39,172 nucleotides of DNA. It comes from Bdellovibrionia bacterium. Lineage in GTDB: Bacteria; Bdellovibrionota; Bdellovibrionia; Bdellovibrionales; JAUICD01. The DNA is taken from assembly GCA_030427965.1 (NCBI GenBank), contig JAUICD010000033.1, positions 1 through 39,172 of the forward strand. Direction: 5' to 3'. Position numbers and translations under genes: made by a program. The notes below the pieces were generated by a model that had not been told where the DNA came from, did no database searches, and saw only the letters and a list, made by a program, of their open reading frames with translations. Below, piece after piece: positions 1 through 8,113 of the stretch (the stretch's first letter is position 1; each line of letters opens with the position of its first letter).

Positions 1-969
1 AACACTCATCGATTTTGCCAATTCAGCAACAGTGATTTTACCATTCATTTTGACAATTCGCTTATGTGCAGATGGCTGAGTGATTTGTGTTTTCTTAGCC
101 TCTCGGTTTAAAGCCAATTTTTTCTTTTTTGGTTGAAATAAAACTTCTCGTTTTCGAAACTCGGTTTGTGCAAAAGCAGGCGGAGCTTCTTCTTTTGTTG
201 CCCCTCCCTCAGTTGCTTTCGGAGGCGGCCCTGCTGCCACTTTTCTTTTTTTGTCGTCTCTTCGAGAGGTTTGATTCAAAGGTTCCGGAGCTGCAAATGG
301 CATCTTTGCAGAATCCACTTTCACAAACCCAGTTCTTAGAGTTCTCGCCCCAGAGGCCCCTCCTCTATTTTGAGATGGACCTCTGTCATTGGAACGCGCC
401 CCAGGCGGACGACGAGCTTTTTCAAGATCAATCTTTCCAACTATATTTTTACCAGTAATTTGTCTTTTTCTTGGCTCAGGTCTCGGAACCTCTGTCGCAG
501 CAACCGCAGCAACCTTAGCCCCTGTTTCTTCAGTTTTTGTAGGGGAGCTTTCTGCACCCTCAACAACTTCACCCGCCTCAGCTGCCCGAGCAGCTTCCTC
601 AGAGGCCACTTTTTCAGCCTCTTTTCTTGCTCTTTCTTCAGCCTGAATAGCAGAAGGTACATTGCTCGCCTTTCGACGGATCACCTTTTTCCCTGCTGCT
701 TTTTTCTTAGTTACTTTCTTTGAGCTTTTCGCCGAAGTTGTTGTTTTTTTAGCAGTTTTTTTCTTCTTCGCTTTGGTCTTCGTCTTAGTTTTTTTCTTCT
801 TACTTGAAGATTCTTCGGAAAGCTTATCCATTATAGCAGAAATCGTGTCTTCATCTAGTGCCGCCATATGGCTCTTTACAGGAATTTTCCATTCCCGCAA
901 TTTATCCATTAGCGCCAAAGTTTCTAACCCTATTTCTTTGGCAAACTCAAATACCTTTGGTTCCGACAC
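1..969 (-). CDS. infB: Translation initiation factor IF-2, N-terminal part (cut by window edge)
   Basis: IF-2 is the GTPase that brings initiator tRNA to the 30S ribosome. Only the first 323 codons are here; the G domain lies outside. The start is a GTG at 969 (SEPKVFEFAKEIG...), preceded by AAGGAG at 5-6 nt. Residues ~1-50 look like the small IF2_N helical domain (FEFAKEIGLETLALMDKL). A long Lys/Ala-rich disordered linker follows (runs of KKKKTK and KKVTKKKAAGKKV), then an Ala/Glu- and Arg-rich stretch. The end at the window edge (NGKITVAELAKSMS) looks like a second IF2_N domain, as in IF-2 of many Gram-negatives. It follows nusA by 17 nt, giving the classical rimP-nusA-infB order. The identification rests on N-domain, linker and synteny, because the catalytic part is not visible. 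Confidence 0.9.
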   Translation of the reverse strand, partial: MSEPKVFEFAKEIGLETLALMDKLREWKIPVKSHMAALDEDTISAIMDKLSEESSSKKKKTKTKTKAKKKKTAKKTTTSAKSSKKVTKKKAAGKKVIRRKASNVPSAIQAEERARKEAEKVASEEAARAAEAGEVVEGAESSPTKTEETGAKVAAVAATEVPRPEPRKRQITGKNIVGKIDLEKARRPPGARSNDRGPSQNRGGASGARTLRTGFVKVDSAKMPFAAPEPLNQTSRRDDKKRKVAAGPPPKATEGGATKEEAPPAFAQTEFRKREVLFQPKKKKLALNREAKKTQITQPSAHKRIVKMNGKITVAELAKSMSV

Positions 970-986
970 TTACTCTCCTTATGTTC

Positions 987-2558
987 CTACTCTGATTTAC
1001 TCGATGTTGATTCATCGTTTGTTGCTGGTGCATCAACTTGCGGTTGAGCCACCTCAGAAACATCTTCTTCATTCTCTGCTTTCACATCTATAGGTTCTTC
1101 GCTTTTGGCTTCAGCCTCACCATTTGTACTACCAGCCTGGCCAGCAAGTTGTGCCATTTCTTCCTTCAACCGCTCTTCAGCCAAACTTTTTGCTGATCCA
1201 CCAGAAGAGACAGCACCTGGAGTCGCAGAATCACCTGCTTTCACCACAGCGCCAGCAATAGTTGCTCCTCCTGTTGGAGTGGGAATCTCCTTGCCCTCGT
1301 CTTCATATTTTTTAAGAAGTGCTGATGACTCATTGATCAGTTTTTCAGCCTTTTCTGGGTCATCATACCCTGGAATTGTCATCACTTCTTCAACAGCAGC
1401 TTGAGACAAAGATTGAAATGAGCCAAACCCACTTTGATAAATATTTTGAGCCATAGTTTCCGACATATTTGGAATCAGCATTAAGTTGAAAATCGACTCC
1501 GCTTGTTTTGCTGCAACATTTGTTTCTGAAATAATGTCGATGTGCCAGCCTGTTAGTTTGGCCGCAAGCCGCACATTTTGGCCTTTCTTACCAATGGCCA
1601 AGGAAAGCTGGTGATCTGGAACAACGACTTCCATCTCTTTACTTGATTCATCAATAAACACTTTTGAAACTTCAGCAGGCTGAAGAGCCTTACATACAAA
1701 ACGTGTCACATCTTCTTCATAGTCAACGATATCAATTTTTTCACCCTGAAGCTCTTGAACAATATTTTGAACACGACTTCCCTTCATGCCAACGCAAGCT
1801 CCGATAGGATCTACAGCAGCATCTTTACTGACAACCGCAATCTTTGCTCTTGAGCCTGGTTCACGAGCAGCAGCCATAATATCCACAATCCCATCATGAA
1901 TCTCAGGAACTTCCATTTCAAAAAGCTTAACGAGATACCTTTCATCAGCTCTCGACATAATAATTTGAGGACCTCTGTTGGTCTGGCGCACATCTGAAAT
2001 GTACCCCTGAACTCGATCTCCGGCCTTGTACATTTCCCCTGGAATTTGCTCTCTTTGCGGAAGATAAGCTTCCGTTCGACCAAGATCTACAACAACAGTT
2101 CCACGCTCCACTCTCCGAACGATTCCTGAGGCAATATCTCCTCTTCTCTGTTCGTATTCTTGAAAAATAATTTCACGTTCTGCATCTCTTACTTTCTGAG
2201 TGATGATCTGGCGAGCTGTTTGAGCCGCAATCCGCCCCAAATCTCCAGTTTCAAGTTTTATCCCGATATAATCCCCAACACTGCAATCTGGATCCAACTC
2301 TCGACCCTCATCAAATTTAATTTCAACCTCTTCATCCACAAATTTTTCAGGTTCTACAACTTCCTTGAACTCAAAAAGCTCAACCTCTCCTGAGTCTTCA
2401 TTGTATGAAGCTTCGATCTCACGATAAGTTCCATACTTCTTCCGCGCAGCCATGAGCATGCCTTGCGTAACAGCATCCACTATAAGATCGCGATCGATAC
2501 CCTTATCTTTCCCTATTGACTCAATCAACTTCGCTAAGTCTGAAAATCCCTCAGCCAT
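987..2558 (-). CDS. nusA: Transcription termination/antitermination factor NusA
   Basis: NusA binds RNA polymerase and nascent RNA and modulates pausing, termination and antitermination. The 523-residue protein has the expected order: N-terminal RNAP-binding domain (~1-125), S1 domain (~135-200, [17 protein letters not shown]), KH1 (~225-300, with [17 protein letters not shown]) and KH2 (~300-365, [21 protein letters not shown]). A single helix-hairpin-helix-like unit follows (~370-425, [18 protein letters not shown]), then an acidic, Ala/Ser/Gly-rich tail of about 90 residues. That tail makes it slightly longer than the ~495-residue E. coli protein, and it lacks the tandem acidic repeats of that protein. 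The ATG at 2558 has GGAG upstream. It lies 14 nt after rimP and 17 nt before infB, so one operon is likely. The family assignment is firm. Confidence 0.97.
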   Translation of the reverse strand: MAEGFSDLAKLIESIGKDKGIDRDLIVDAVTQGMLMAARKKYGTYREIEASYNEDSGEVELFEFKEVVEPEKFVDEEVEIKFDEGRELDPDCSVGDYIGIKLETGDLGRIAAQTARQIITQKVRDAEREIIFQEYEQRRGDIASGIVRRVERGTVVVDLGRTEAYLPQREQIPGEMYKAGDRVQGYISDVRQTNRGPQIIMSRADERYLVKLFEMEVPEIHDGIVDIMAAAREPGSRAKIAVVSKDAAVDPIGACVGMKGSRVQNIVQELQGEKIDIVDYEEDVTRFVCKALQPAEVSKVFIDESSKEMEVVVPDHQLSLAIGKKGQNVRLAAKLTGWHIDIISETNVAAKQAESIFNLMLIPNMSETMAQNIYQSGFGSFQSLSQAAVEEVMTIPGYDDPEKAEKLINESSALLKKYEDEGKEIPTPTGGATIAGAVVKAGDSATPGAVSSGGSAKSLAEERLKEEMAQLAGQAGSTNGEAEAKSEEPIDVKAENEEDVSEVAQPQVDAPATNDESTSSKSE

Positions 2559-2572
2559 GGCTTCTCCAATTT

Positions 2573-3103
2573 CTAGCTTTTTGCCTTTAAGGCGTTTTCA
2601 AAATCCACAAGAACCTTTGCTTTCGAAATACTTTGGATGGGCAATAAATAATCCATACCATCACATCCGAGAACAATTTTTTCTCCATCTACTTTTTTCA
2701 ATAATCCTTTTAACTTTGTTTGTTTTTTTGCGCCTTCAACAAATCTGTCTAAAGACTCTTTAAGTTTGACAAATATTTTCTCACCAAGAGAACTCTCAAA
2801 ATGCCATGTCTCTCTCAGTGGCCTCTCCAAACCTGGACTTGAAACTTCTAAGTGGAATGAACCTTCAATCAACTCTTGGTCTTCAGCATCGAGATAAAAC
2901 CCAACACCGCGTGAGACTTTGGCGCAGTCTTCAACCGAAACACCAGTATCCGGCTTATCTATGTAAATTCTCAGACAGCGCCCTTTGCCTTTTGATCCAC
3001 CAACGAACTCGATATCATAAAGCCTGCAACCTTCGCGTTCGCAGATTTCATTTGCAATGTCACCAATCCGGCGACGAGCACTGTCATTTAATTTTAAGCT
3101 CAT
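2573..3103 (-). CDS. rimP: Ribosome maturation factor RimP
   Basis: RimP assists maturation of the 30S subunit. The 176-residue protein (from ATG 3103, SLKLNDSARRRIG...) shows the RimP N-domain (GCRLYDIEFVGG, LRIYIDKP, CAKVSRGVGFYLD) and the signature VSSPGLERPLR near residue 105. A C-terminal SH3-like part follows (KLKGLLKKVDGEKIVLG). An ATG 54 nt further upstream would add 18 residues, but those codons run through the hairpin and T-tract at 3121-3160. The start at 3103, with AGGTG about 8 nt upstream, is therefore preferred. First gene of the rimP-nusA-infB operon. What is odd is the intrinsic terminator ending only about 18-35 nt before the start codon. Confidence 0.93.
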   Translation of the reverse strand: MSLKLNDSARRRIGDIANEICEREGCRLYDIEFVGGSKGKGRCLRIYIDKPDTGVSVEDCAKVSRGVGFYLDAEDQELIEGSFHLEVSSPGLERPLRETWHFESSLGEKIFVKLKESLDRFVEGAKKQTKLKGLLKKVDGEKIVLGCDGMDYLLPIQSISKAKVLVDFENALKAKS

Positions 3104-3120
3104 TAAAGTATCACCTACAA

Positions 3121-3160
3121 AAACATAAAAACAAAAAAAGGTGGGCTCCTCACCCACCTT
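3121..3160 (-). terminator. Intrinsic terminator or attenuator just upstream of rimP
   Basis: Minus-strand hairpin with a perfect 8-bp stem (AAGGTGGG at 3153-3160 read on minus, CCCACCTT at 3138-3145) and a 7-nt loop. It is followed on the minus strand by a T-rich tract (TTTTTTTGTTTTTATG). It lies between the acetyltransferase gene stop (3194) and the rimP start (3103). It should terminate the upstream transcript, and any rimP promoter upstream of it would have to read through. Confidence 0.8.
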
Positions 3161-3193
3161 GAGACTAAACGAAGACCACTTAACTAACAGGAT

Positions 3194-3628
3194 TTACAAG
3201 TGAATGCAAGGGCTTAGTTCGTTCTGACAGGTCCATGAAAGGCATATCGCATCGATATTTCCTTTATAATAACAGGGCCTTACACCAATTTGGGAAAACC
3301 CCTCTGTTTGATAAAACTTTAAAGCAATCAGATTGCTCTCTCTCAGCTCCAAAAAAATTCTCTGCCCATTTTTTAAGCTTTTCTTGAGTTTTTGAATCAA
3401 TTTACTCATCCGGCCCTGTCGACGATATCTTTCATGTGTTGTAAGAAAAATCACGTCAATTCCATCGTCTGTTTCAATATAGCTGACAAAAGCCACTGGG
3501 ATATTTCCATAAAAATCAAAAAGGATTTTTTGATGATCTTTCTGAGGCAGGAAATCTGAAACCGAAAGACGACCCTTCAGACACTCCTGCGATCCCAACA
3601 CTCTTTTTATCCCCCCAACATAATCCAT
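3194..3628 (-). CDS. GNAT-family N-acetyltransferase
   Basis: 144 residues. GNAT enzymes transfer acetyl groups from acetyl-CoA to amines or protein N-termini. The acetyl-CoA-binding motif A is visible as ERYRRQGRMSKLIQKLKK (the R/Q-x-x-G-x-G/A pyrophosphate loop in RRQGRM). The preceding beta-4 strand is DGIDVIFLTTHE. Motif B is visible as LELRESNLIALKFYQTEGFSQIGVRPCYY, where NxxAxxFYxxxGF is typical of RimI-like members. The substrate cannot be told. The start codon directly abuts the stop of the upstream gene (TAGATG), so the two are translationally coupled. A strong terminator follows before rimP. Confidence 0.8.
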   Translation of the reverse strand: MDYVGGIKRVLGSQECLKGRLSVSDFLPQKDHQKILFDFYGNIPVAFVSYIETDDGIDVIFLTTHERYRRQGRMSKLIQKLKKSLKNGQRIFLELRESNLIALKFYQTEGFSQIGVRPCYYKGNIDAICLSWTCQNELSPCIHL

Positions 3629-4228
3629 CTAATTCAGAATCCGCCTCACATTGTATTTACGCTCTAAGACTACAAACCATTCTCTCAACCGTTCTCGTGC
3701 ACGATCCTGGCTTAATTTTTCTTTAATCTTATCTTTGACTGAAGAAAAAGTTTTTCCAACAAACTCTTTTCGATTGCGCTGGAAGAAATTCAGTGCTTCA
3801 GCATCTGTAGCAGGAACCAATGAAGCCTCTTTTTTAAACTTAATAAAATTTCGCGCCTGTATTTTCCGACGAATGATTTGTCGTAACTCGCCCTTTTTCA
3901 CATCTAACTTTCGCCATTTACTTTTCACTGACGATGAGTTCAACGACTTGAGAAACCTCGCTTCCTGCCTATGGACTTCTCTATTTGAAACCTGAGACAC
4001 ACCAAATGCACGAGCTTCACTAAACACCGTCCACTCTCGAATGACATGATTGAAATACTCCCCAGAACTCCCGACTGCCTTCTCTCTCATCAGATGTGTT
4101 TGAACAATTCGATCTATTTCAATTTCACGACTCGTGATCACCCAATTGTCGACCTGAGCAACCACTTCAATTGTATTAGCTTCTAGAGATAGGTTTAGAA
4201 ACAAAAGAAGGGCGACAAGATATTTCAT
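3629..4228 (-). CDS. Exported SurA-N-like periplasmic protein
   Basis: 199 residues with a short signal peptide (MKYLVALLLFLNLSLEA). The mature start, VVAQVDNWVITSREIEIDR, matches the opening of SurA/PpiD-type chaperones, where a strand is followed by 'It..e' and a helix. A basic, helical region follows. No parvulin PPIase domain is seen; the protein ends shortly after a helix with a KYNVRRIL terminus. I infer a periplasmic chaperone-like protein reduced to the SurA_N module, possibly acting on outer-membrane proteins, since an OMP gene lies directly upstream. It could be a lineage-specific protein with only local SurA resemblance. It is fused back-to-back with the GNAT gene (stop touches start). 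Confidence 0.6.
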   Translation of the reverse strand: MKYLVALLLFLNLSLEANTIEVVAQVDNWVITSREIEIDRIVQTHLMREKAVGSSGEYFNHVIREWTVFSEARAFGVSQVSNREVHRQEARFLKSLNSSSVKSKWRKLDVKKGELRQIIRRKIQARNFIKFKKEASLVPATDAEALNFFQRNRKEFVGKTFSSVKDKIKEKLSQDRARERLREWFVVLERKYNVRRILN

Positions 4229-4274
4229 AGGAATAGCATATCGGTAATTTTGAAAAAAGAAAGCCTCAAAGAAA

Positions 4275-4326
4275 GCGGACCTTCCCGGAATGCGTCATTG
4301 AGATGACACCTTCCGGGAAGGTCCGC
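4275..4326 (-). terminator. Long perfect hairpin terminator after the OMP gene
   Basis: The arms at 4275-4290 and 4311-4326 pair perfectly over 16 bp (GCGGACCTTCCCGGAA with its reverse complement). The 20-nt loop has an inner 5-bp GTCAT/ATGAC stem. Downstream on the minus strand the sequence is T-rich (CTTTCTTTGAGGCTTTCTTTTTTC). It lies 14 nt beyond the OMP stop codon, between it and the SurA-like gene. Confidence 0.8.
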
Positions 4327-4339
4327 CGTTGAGTATTAT

Positions 4340-5560
4340 CTAGAATATAAATTTCGCATTTGCACCGAAGATATAATAATTCTTCTCTTCAACACTATCG
4401 AGATCATCTTCGTAATCATCGTAGCCATAACCATAGTCGTAATACCCGTAAGAGTAATCCTTGTAGTAATCACCTTCTTCAATACCATCTATGTCATTGT
4501 ACATGTTGATAAGATACTTCATACCAAGACCAAAAGTGAAAGACTCAGTCACAGCAAAGTCGACTCCAAGGTTGATACCAAAGTCTATACCATGAGTGGT
4601 GACGTCTTCGTTTGGCTTTCTATAGCCACTGTACTGAGTGTGGACATAGTCTCGGTAACGGTATTGCATCAAAACACCAGCAACTGGGCGAATTACAGAT
4701 CTTAAAAACTGATAACTCACACCAAGTGAGAATGCATATTCGTCAAATGACGTCTGATCAAACGGATCAAAGTAAGAAGAAGTGTCAATTTCAAAACTTC
4801 CATAATTGAAACCAAACTCAGCGACAATATTTTGCTCAGTTATAATACCAACAGAAACACCACCTGAAGTTCCCTCTACATTATCCGCATCAATAAAACT
4901 TCCAACACCTCCATTTAATCCAATGAACATGCTGTTCCCACTATCCTCTTCCTTTGGCGCCTCTGGGAGCTCAGCTGTCTGAACTGGGGCTACAGCTTCA
5001 ATTGTTTGTTCTTGTTCAACAACAACTGGTACAGGTGGATAAACTGGAGCCACCTCTTCTTGAACGGGCTCTACTGGCTTACCTTCCAATTTCTCCATTA
5101 TGTTTTTTCTACGCTCTTGTTCTGCTTGAATTCTTTCTGCCTCAAGTTTCTCAACAAGCTTTCTTTCAGTCTCTTGTTCAAACTCAACACGGCTTCTTCT
5201 GAGTTTATCAGCATCGCTCTCTACAACAGGCGCTGCTTCAACAAGAGTTAATGGCTGTTGTCTCACCATTATAGGCTGCTGTGCTTGCTGTTGAAGTTGA
5301 GCTTGGCCCTGAACTTGTGGTGAAGCCTGGATGTGAACCTGATTCACTTCAACTGGAGGAGTTGACTGAACTGGTTGAGTCTCCACAATTTCTCGTGTTT
5401 CAACTCGTACAGATCTTGGTTGAGGTTTTGCCTCAGGATACATCTCTTCGACTTCTCGATTCAGCTCAGTCCGCAACCCATTGTTGTATGAGTCTTGAGC
5501 TGATGCCAGTGGGCTAGATAGCGCCACGCTCAATAGTATGAGCCCATATGTCTTAGTCAT
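4340..5560 (-). CDS. Outer-membrane beta-barrel protein with Pro/Gln-rich linker
   Basis: 406 residues from ATG 5560; a start 48 nt further upstream (5608) is possible but would spoil the signal peptide. Signal peptide TKTYGLILLSVALSSPLASAQ. Residues ~25-125 are Gln/Pro/Val-rich. Residues ~125-175 form a charged helical or coiled-coil stretch (VEFEQETERKLVEKLEAER). A second Pro/Val-rich linker follows. From ~210 the pattern is that of an 8-10-strand barrel (GLNGGVGSF, VAEFGFNYGSFEID, YAFSLGVSYQF, FGINLGVDFAV, FTFGLGMKYLI), ending in FGANAKFIF with the C-terminal Phe of OMP assembly signals. A Tyr/Asp-rich low-complexity loop (YYKDYSYGYYDYGYGY) near the end is probably extracellular. This matches the OmpA-like porin-type barrel domain; it may tether the envelope through the linker. 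Confidence 0.75.
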   Translation of the reverse strand: MTKTYGLILLSVALSSPLASAQDSYNNGLRTELNREVEEMYPEAKPQPRSVRVETREIVETQPVQSTPPVEVNQVHIQASPQVQGQAQLQQQAQQPIMVRQQPLTLVEAAPVVESDADKLRRSRVEFEQETERKLVEKLEAERIQAEQERRKNIMEKLEGKPVEPVQEEVAPVYPPVPVVVEQEQTIEAVAPVQTAELPEAPKEEDSGNSMFIGLNGGVGSFIDADNVEGTSGGVSVGIITEQNIVAEFGFNYGSFEIDTSSYFDPFDQTSFDEYAFSLGVSYQFLRSVIRPVAGVLMQYRYRDYVHTQYSGYRKPNEDVTTHGIDFGINLGVDFAVTESFTFGLGMKYLINMYNDIDGIEEGDYYKDYSYGYYDYGYGYDDYEDDLDSVEEKNYYIFGANAKFIF

Positions 5561-5700
5561 TGGAACCTCGCTTTTCACATGACAATTTAACGACTCAATA
5601 GAAAGCAAAGCCCATGCCTAATTGCGTCATTTTTTTAAAGTGATATAATATGTTGATATTATTGTATTTTTTAAAAGTCTAGCTTTTGAAAAATCCATTC

Positions 5701-5735
5701 TAGCAATTCAAAAGTGGCCAAATTGCTACCACTTT
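5701..5735. repeat. Two overlapping, mutually exclusive inverted repeats
   Basis: Stem 1 pairs 5701-5708 with 5721-5728 (TAGCAATT/AATTGCTA, 8 bp). Stem 2 pairs 5711-5717 with 5729-5735 (AAAGTGG/CCACTTT, 7 bp). The arms alternate, and no linker separates arm 2 of stem 1 from arm 2 of stem 2. A pseudoknot is therefore sterically unlikely and the stems would compete. It lies about 140 bp upstream of the OMP start (minus strand), so it could be a leader element or an operator. Confidence 0.4.
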
Positions 5736-5860
5736 GGGAAAATCTTTCAATCTCTAATTCCCTTAAAGGAAGTATGTAAATTTGGACCCATTCTGGGTCT
5801 TTGGCTGAAACTAATTCCAAGTCGATTGGGCTGTTCTATCACTCAGTTTGCCCTAATGAC

Positions 5861-5876
5861 TGGCACTTTCATTGCT
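5861..5876 (+). promoter_or_regulatory. Candidate sigma54 (RpoN) promoter
   Basis: TGGCAC-N5-TTGCT matches the -24/-12 consensus TGGCAC-N5-TTGCW, with the GG (5862-5863) and GC (5874-5875) dinucleotides exactly 10 nt apart. The predicted start is near 5887. No protein gene follows on the plus strand before the terminator at 5967-5995, so it would drive the small RNA described next. Confidence 0.6.
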
Positions 5877-5886
5877 TTAAGCTCTC

Positions 5887-5995
5887 TCCGTGAGAGCCCA
5901 TTTATCTCTCACAAGTGACGGACATCCACCCCCCCCCCAGGCTGTCCGTCACACATTGCTCCTTGCCCCCTTTCTTCGGAAAGGGGCATTTTTTT
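5887..5995 (+). ncRNA. Candidate small RNA (~109 nt) with C10 apical loop
   Basis: The segment starts 12 nt after the sigma54-like -12 element. A 10-bp perfect hairpin (GTGACGGACA 5915-5924, TGTCCGTCAC 5943-5952) carries an 18-nt loop containing ten consecutive C (5929-5938). It ends in an intrinsic terminator with a TTCG tetraloop and T7. No convincing ORF lies inside. C-rich exposed loops are a known feature of sRNAs that pair with purine-rich Shine-Dalgarno sequences, so translational repression of mRNAs is a plausible role. This is inferred; the family is not one I recognise. Confidence 0.55.
5967..5995 (+). terminator. Intrinsic terminator (TTCG tetraloop, T7)
   Basis: 8-bp stem CCCCTTTC (5967-5974) with GAAAGGGG (5979-5986), loop TTCG, then CA and seven T (5989-5995). 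Its plus-strand orientation does not fit the divergent OMP gene, which supports an independent plus-strand transcript here. Confidence 0.85.
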
Positions 5996-6178
5996 ATCAG
6001 CTCTAATTCCAGAGATTTAAACGGAAGCCCCTTTCCACCAAACAGAGCCTCACTCCTTACTGTCGCTTGCGGCGTTCTCCATTTGGAGGACATTTTTTAT
6101 CCGGAGCATCAACTGTACCTAAACGATTCTTTTAGAGATAACACTTCAAAGTCATCTACTTAGCTCAATAGGATCAGT

Positions 6179-6265
6179 GCCTCTGTGGCGGAATTGGTAG
6201 ACGCGCTGGATTCAAAATCCAGTTCCGGTAACGGAGTGGGAGTTCGATTCTCCCCGGAGGCACCA
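6179..6265 (+). tRNA. tRNA-Leu (anticodon CAA)
   Basis: 87-nt cloverleaf. The acceptor stem GCCTCTG pairs with CGGAGGC (one G-U). D arm GGCGGAATTGGTAGACGC; anticodon stem-loop CTGGATTCAAAATCCAG with anticodon CAA. A long variable arm typical of class II tRNAs, T arm GGGAGTTCGATTCTCCC, discriminator A and encoded CCA (6263-6265). It reads UUG leucine codons. Confidence 0.97.
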
Positions 6266-6884
6266 TTAGTCAAGGAAAATCTTATCTTCCAGCATCGCCT
6301 GGCTCTGAGTATTTTAGCGCAGGGCCTCGGAGTGCAAAGCTCTCACTCTTAAAAACTCTTTTTAATGACGGGCACTTTGACTTAGATCCACTTCTTAAGG
6401 TGACAGCTCACTTGATACTGACAGATCTCAGATCCTCTCCGCCTGAATCAAATGGATTTGGCTACTGCTTGTGAGTCACCTTTCTCTGCTTTGCTGATAT
6501 TCTGACTATTTTCTAAAAAACAAATAGATTTGAGTGTTTGATGTACCAGTTTCCTTGGCCTTTCAGTATTGATTCGGGTCTTTATCTTAGATGGTCTTAA
6601 AAGGCTTAAAAAGAGTGCTTAAGTGGTAGGCCCTTAACTAGGAAGCCTTGCTACTTTTGAACCATTTTTGAGCTCTCGATAGATCCCTGGTTCAAAACCC
6701 AATACCTCGAGACCGCCAGCTCTCAGTTTTGCATGTATGCATCTGAATCGCCTTAGGACTCCGATCAAAATGACGCCCAAGCCTTGAAACTGACCATCTT
6801 TCAATCTGAGCGTAGCTTTGCCCGGGCAGGCCAATTTGGTTCTGAATAAGCTCCAAGTATCTCTAGATTTATAACATATTTATT
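6266..6884. other. Non-coding gap after tRNA-Leu
   Basis: About 620 nt with no convincing gene on either strand. A 66-codon minus-strand reading frame (6634-6834) has no recognisable features. No duplicated tRNA 3' end (attachment-site repeat) was found nearby, so there is no sign of an integrated element. One 16-nt word (6363-6378) resembles the segment that includes the sigma54-like -24 element at 5854-5869, but its -12 half is not conserved. Confidence 0.5.
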
Positions 6885-7646
6885 TTATAGAACCGTTTCC
6901 CAGTCGATCATTTGAAGATTGAGAGCATAATGTTTAGGGAGATTGCTTTTTTCACAGGCAATTGAGGAAATCCGATTCAAAGAGTCCTTCAGTATTTGTT
7001 TTACTTCCTCAAGTTTAGACGGCGAGAGAGTCAGACAGACAAAATAGAAATCATTTTTTTTCACTGAGGACGCCAGTGCTTTCTCCGAAAGCTTCAAAGT
7101 TTCTTCAAAATAAGATTTTATTTCTTTTGGATCAGATAGCTTTGAATATACATTAGTTGCCGCATCCGTGGCGTCACTTTTTAATAAGTTACGAATTTCT
7201 AGTATGTCTTCTATTTTAGAGGCTCCAATGAATTCATATATTTGGCTAGGACTTTGGTGATGAGTCATATTTTTGACCAAGTTATGAATTGGCGAAAATC
7301 GATACTTGTCTGTTTGCTGTGGTTGCCGAGCCTCTTGTTTGAGTCTCTCCATTTGCTCCAAAATTATAGAACGAAGGTCTTTCTCTTTAGATTTTTTTAG
7401 ATACACCATCAAAATAAAAAAAAATGTCTCCTTTTCTGACAGTGAAATTTTCTTTGCTAGCAGAAGTGCCTTATCAGGATTTAGATCAATTGCTCCTTTG
7501 ATAAGTTTTGAAAATGCATTATGAGATTTAAAACCAAGAAAGTTTGAAAAAGCAGTCATTGTGAATGAACTATTTATAGCTTTTTTATCTTCATAAATGC
7601 GGATCAGAAATTGGCGATAATTTATGAAGTCGAATATGTCTACCAT
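6885..7646 (-). CDS. TIGR02147-family protein (possible regulator)
   Basis: 253 residues. The opening (VDIFDFINYRQFLIRIYEDKK) is the signature N-terminus of TIGR02147 proteins ('xYxdYRxFLxxxy'). A helix-turn-helix-like segment follows, ending in NAFSKLIKGAIDLNPDKALLLAKKISLSEKETFFFILMVYL. The C-terminal part (KALASSVKKNDFYFVCLTLSPSKLEEVKQILKDSLNRIS) matches the conserved 'R.....s.t..vs...l.e....i..f...' end of the family. The family is known from Fibrobacter and Bdellovibrio relatives; its biochemical role is unproven, but the fold suggests DNA binding. It stands alone, and the divergent small exported protein at 7763 is a natural candidate target. Confidence 0.8.
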   Translation of the reverse strand: MVDIFDFINYRQFLIRIYEDKKAINSSFTMTAFSNFLGFKSHNAFSKLIKGAIDLNPDKALLLAKKISLSEKETFFFILMVYLKKSKEKDLRSIILEQMERLKQEARQPQQTDKYRFSPIHNLVKNMTHHQSPSQIYEFIGASKIEDILEIRNLLKSDATDAATNVYSKLSDPKEIKSYFEETLKLSEKALASSVKKNDFYFVCLTLSPSKLEEVKQILKDSLNRISSIACEKSNLPKHYALNLQMIDWETVL

Positions 7647-7762
7647 GAAATAATTCTATAGAAATGCCGAATTTGATCAATTTGTGTTCGTCTATTTTGC
7701 CATAACACTGGACTTAAGCCTCGTCGGCGCTTAGATATGTCGTTACACCCAAGGAGGTTTTT

Positions 7763-8113
7763 ATGAATATATTAGTATCCATATTAATGACAGTGATTTC
7801 ATCTTTAGGGATTGCGCAAGGGACTGGCACCGGGACTCTTGGATTTAGTGGAGATGAAAACCCTATCTGTGCTTCGAGAGTAAACGAAACCCTTATCAGT
7901 AATTTCATTCAAGATTCAGGAATCCCGAGAGATCGATTAGTTCTTAGCACTCGTTTTGTTAGATTCAGATGGAATCGCAAATTAAATACAAAAGAAGAAG
8001 AATTTTCCGTTTATCTGGACGATCCAAATCAAGCAGGAATTAGATATGTAGCACGAGCACTTCCAGTTGACGGTTGCATGTTTTCCTTTCTCAAAATACT
8101 CGAAATGGAATAA
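7763..8113 (+). CDS. Small exported hypothetical protein
   Basis: 116 residues with a signal peptide (MNILVSILMTVISSLGIAQ). The mature part has two Cys (ENPICASRV and VDGCMFSF), possibly forming a disulfide, and a beta-rich middle (RLVLSTRFVRFRWNRK, EEFSVYLDDP, GIRYVARALP). The ribosome-binding site is strong (AAGGAGG at 7749-7755, 7 nt before ATG), which supports a real gene. No family recognised. It is divergent from the TIGR02147 gene across about 115 nt that must hold both promoters. Confidence 0.6.
   Translation: MNILVSILMTVISSLGIAQGTGTGTLGFSGDENPICASRVNETLISNFIQDSGIPRDRLVLSTRFVRFRWNRKLNTKEEEFSVYLDDPNQAGIRYVARALPVDGCMFSFLKILEME

Noticed and set aside
5644..5649. Perfect TATAAT on the plus strand as a promoter for a ~340-nt RNA
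   Set aside because: The best -35 (TTGCGT at 5622) matches the consensus in only 3 of 6 positions, and the sigma54-like site explains the downstream terminator better.
5701..5735. H-type pseudoknot from the alternating arms
   Set aside because: The loop that must span the 8-bp stem is 0 nt long, so the fold is sterically impossible; only competing stems are plausible.
6634..6834. 66-codon minus-strand reading frame
   Set aside because: No ribosome-binding site, no domain and no signal peptide; composition looks random.
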